Shown here: positions 5,985 to 6,895 of the stretch, piece by piece
Numbering within the stretch: position 1 is the first letter of the stretch
Layout of the letters: every line of letters begins with the position of its first letter
Assembly (NCBI GenBank): GCA_023230565.1
Contig: JALNXD010000079.1
Span: 1 to 6,895 of the forward strand
DNA: 6,895 nucleotides
Reading direction: 5' to 3'
Origin: Syntrophales bacterium
Lineage (GTDB): Bacteria > Desulfobacterota > Syntrophia > Syntrophales > UBA2210
Notes under the pieces: generated by a model
The model's input: only the letters and a program-made list of their open reading frames with translations
The model's database searches: none
Told to the model about the DNA's origin: nothing
Program-made: the position numbers and the translations under genes

Positions 5985-6613
5985 AATGCACTTTTAACCG
6001 CCTCAGCTTCGTTTTTAGTAGCTGTGAATCCCTGAATGGCATCTTTTATCATGCTCAGAGCCTCTTCGACCGTGTCACCTTGAGAAGCACAACCGGGAAG
6101 GTCGGGACATTCAACCCAATAGCCACCATCTTCTGTGTCTCTGTGAAGTATTACGGAATATTTTAATCCTTTCACTTTCACGTCATACCTCCTTTCGGAG
6201 CTAATCGATTCAACCTTTCCTTTCAACTCTTCAACAATTTCCCCGAGGGCTACAACCGTCATGACAAATTGCCCACTTTTAAGCACATCAAGTATCTTCT
6301 GACTATCCTCTGTGATGACAAAGATAGTTTCGCCATCGGTAAGGAAACGCAAATTTGCAAGGGGTTTCTGAATGTCCGGCATGGCTTTCTTTAAGTACTG
6401 CACTGCCTTTCTGATTTTTTGCATACTTACTTTCTGTAATAGATTTTTTGCAACCATGAGTTGAACAAGGTCAATAAATGAATAAAGTCTTGTGCTGCCG
6501 TATCCCGCTGCTTCCTGCACAGAGGGTTTTATAAGATCCGTCGAATCCATATAACCTATTCGTCGCTTTGATAAACCTGTAATTTGTGCGACTGTCGCGG
6601 TATTGAAATTCAT
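5981..6613 (-). CDS. hicB: MerR-type regulator fused to HicB antitoxin
   Basis: Residues about 1-70 form a MerR-superfamily HTH (VAQITGLSKRRIGYMDSTDL, then GYGSTRLYSFIDLVQL). Residues about 70-140 are a helical/strand region (LRFLTDGETIFVITEDSQ, ILDVLKSGQFVMTVVALGEI, VEEL) seen in stand-alone MerR-like proteins. From about residue 145 a complete HicB domain follows (VKGLKYSVILHRDTEDGGYW, then ECPDLPGCASQGDTVEEALS). HicB binds and blocks HicA, and the HTH would repress the operon. ATG 6613 is chosen over GTG 6622 because GAGG lies eight bases before it but overlaps or nearly touches the earlier starts. A second start inside the gene could yield HicB alone. The promoter with twin operators lies just upstream. 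Confidence 0.86.
   Translation of the reverse strand: MNFNTATVAQITGLSKRRIGYMDSTDLIKPSVQEAAGYGSTRLYSFIDLVQLMVAKNLLQKVSMQKIRKAVQYLKKAMPDIQKPLANLRFLTDGETIFVITEDSQKILDVLKSGQFVMTVVALGEIVEELKGKVESISSERRYDVKVKGLKYSVILHRDTEDGGYWVECPDLPGCASQGDTVEEALSMIKDAIQGFTATKNEAEAVKSAL
6179..6193 (-). promoter_or_regulatory. Internal Shine-Dalgarno and GTG start for stand-alone HicB
   Basis: Inside the fusion gene, AGGAGG (6193-6188) lies six bases before an in-frame GTG (6181-6179). The predicted product, running to the shared stop at 5981, is a 66-residue HicB of ordinary size starting MKVKGLKYSVILHRD. The GTG falls precisely at the domain border. In the long protein the AGGAGG codons encode Arg-Arg of the linker (SSERRYD). 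The signal is stronger than the ribosome-binding site of the long form. Confidence 0.62.
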
Positions 6614-6630
6614 AATCATCACCTCACTCT

Positions 6631-6664
6631 GTATTTATAAATACGTATGTGTATTTATAAACTG
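6631..6664. repeat. Twin operators with a perfect 14-bp palindrome, 20-bp spaced
   Basis: GTATTTATAAATAC (6631-6644) is a perfect palindrome, and its first eleven bases recur at 6651 (GTATTTATAAACTG, imperfect). The two start exactly 20 bases apart, about two helical turns, so they present the same DNA face. They cover the -10 region and the predicted transcription start of the antitoxin-toxin unit. This is the expected arrangement for autorepression, probably by the MerR-like domain. Confidence 0.62.
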
Positions 6665-6683
6665 ATAGTAGGAAATATGTCAA
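6654..6683 (-). promoter_or_regulatory. Sigma-70-type promoter of the merR-hicB/hicA unit
   Basis: The minus strand carries a consensus -35 TTGACA (6683-6678) and TATAAA (6659-6654) separated by 18 bases. This is a near-consensus housekeeping promoter with slightly long spacing, as can occur at MerR-controlled promoters. Transcription would start near 6647, about 35 bases before the chosen start codon. The -10 lies inside the second operator copy. Confidence 0.68.
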
Positions 6684-6837
6684 GAAATATATCGGATGTT
6701 TGTGCCCTTTTCTGTGCCCACCACCTTTCATTTTTCCAAAAATCGCCTAACATTTTCCAACATAATCAGAGGCAGGAAAGGGCAAGCATCATAGACACTT
6801 GCCCGATTTCACACATCTTTCAACTATGCCCTTGAAC
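6665..6837. other. Non-coding attachment-site flank with short repeats
   Basis: No convincing gene is present between the promoter and the tRNA fragment. The stretch holds TGTGCCC twice (6701-6707, 6713-6719) and a related TATGCCC (6825-6831). CATTTTTCCAA (6729-6739) and CATTTTCCAA (6751-6760) start 22 bases apart. Short repeats beside a tRNA attachment site are what arm-type integrase sites or directionality-factor sites look like, but with no integrase in view this is only a suggestion. Confidence 0.35.
6780..6804. repeat. Inverted repeat GGGCAAG/CTTGCCC near the attachment site
   Basis: A perfect 7-bp inverted repeat encloses an 11-base loop. Only short T tracts follow on either strand, so it would be a poor terminator. 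It could instead be a recombinase or regulator binding site. Confidence 0.4.
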
Positions 6838-6895
6838 GGACTCAAAATCCCCCGACCTTACGGTCATCTCGGTTCGATTCCGAGCTCCGGCACCA
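6838..6895 (+). tRNA. 3' fragment of tRNA-Leu(CAA), probable attachment site
   Basis: From the right edge inward come CCA (6893-6895), discriminator A, 3' acceptor strand CTCCGGC, and a T-arm CTCGG-TTCGATT-CCGAG. A variable-arm hairpin (GACC-TTAC-GGTC) follows, typical of the long variable arm of leucine tRNAs, then the anticodon loop CTCAAAA with anticodon CAA (6843-6845) and stem GGA/TCC. The 5' half is absent: the matching acceptor strand GCCGGAG and a D-arm are not found upstream, and pairing stops at GGA. This is what remains at one end of an element integrated into a tRNA gene, where the intact tRNA is rebuilt at the other end. A free element's attP would look the same. Confidence 0.82.

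Noticed and set aside
6791..6798. ATAGACAC as the D-loop of a complete tRNA-Leu
   Set aside because: It resembles the GGTAGACAC of leucine tRNAs, but it lies over 40 bases from the anticodon stem and no matching 5' acceptor strand or D-stem is present. It is taken as chance.
6647..6835. Plus-strand open frame of 62 codons beside the tRNA fragment
   Set aside because: Its start lies within the operator and it lacks a ribosome-binding site. The product has no recognisable pattern and the stretch is full of repeats. It is better read as non-coding.
1..6895. CRISPR array or large tandem repeat
   Set aside because: No regularly spaced repeats of 20 bases or more were seen. The only direct repeats are short and occur in pairs.

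Overview
The window looks like one end of an integrated phage-like element in a Gram-negative bacterium. Small phage-type proteins of this kind are common in Desulfobacterota (former Deltaproteobacteria), such as Geobacter- or Syntrophus-like species, but that placement is inferred from gene style, not proven. Every convincing gene is on the minus strand and reads away from the right edge. The right edge ends exactly in the CCA of the 3' part of a tRNA-Leu(CAA) gene that has no 5' half. This is the classic mark of site-specific integration into a tRNA gene, or of the attP of a free element.

Right part (about 4385-6895): next to the tRNA fragment is a roughly 170-base non-coding stretch with short repeats. 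Then comes a strong promoter with twin AT-rich operators driving a toxin-antitoxin unit. The antitoxin gene is a fusion of a MerR-type DNA-binding protein to HicB, and it has a second ribosome-binding site and GTG start inside the frame exactly at the HicB domain. hicA follows with an ATGA overlap. A GC-rich, foldable spacer separates hicA from an AT-rich gene for a 424-residue protein. Its only recognisable part is a C-terminal sigma-70 region 4-like helix-turn-helix.

Left part (159-4260): a tightly coupled run of ten genes, mostly overlapping by a few bases. In order of transcription they encode two small proteins, a phage replisome organizer, a small acidic protein, a DnaB-type RecA-fold helicase, an excisionase-like HTH protein, a small-terminase-like HTH protein, two short proteins with similar N-termini, and a coiled-coil/glycine-zipper protein carrying a CFI-box domain. 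The first gene of this run, 46 residues long and easily missed, has its Shine-Dalgarno sequence inside a dyad that would hide it in the mRNA. The first ~117 bases resemble the end of an IS21-family insertion sequence lying just downstream of the last gene.

Working picture: the replication and packaging-recognition genes form an early phage or phage-satellite module. The MerR-HicB/HicA unit and the sigma-like protein form an accessory, self-regulated module beside the attachment site. No integrase, primase, large terminase, capsid or tail gene is visible here, so prophage, degraded prophage and satellite cannot be told apart from this window alone.
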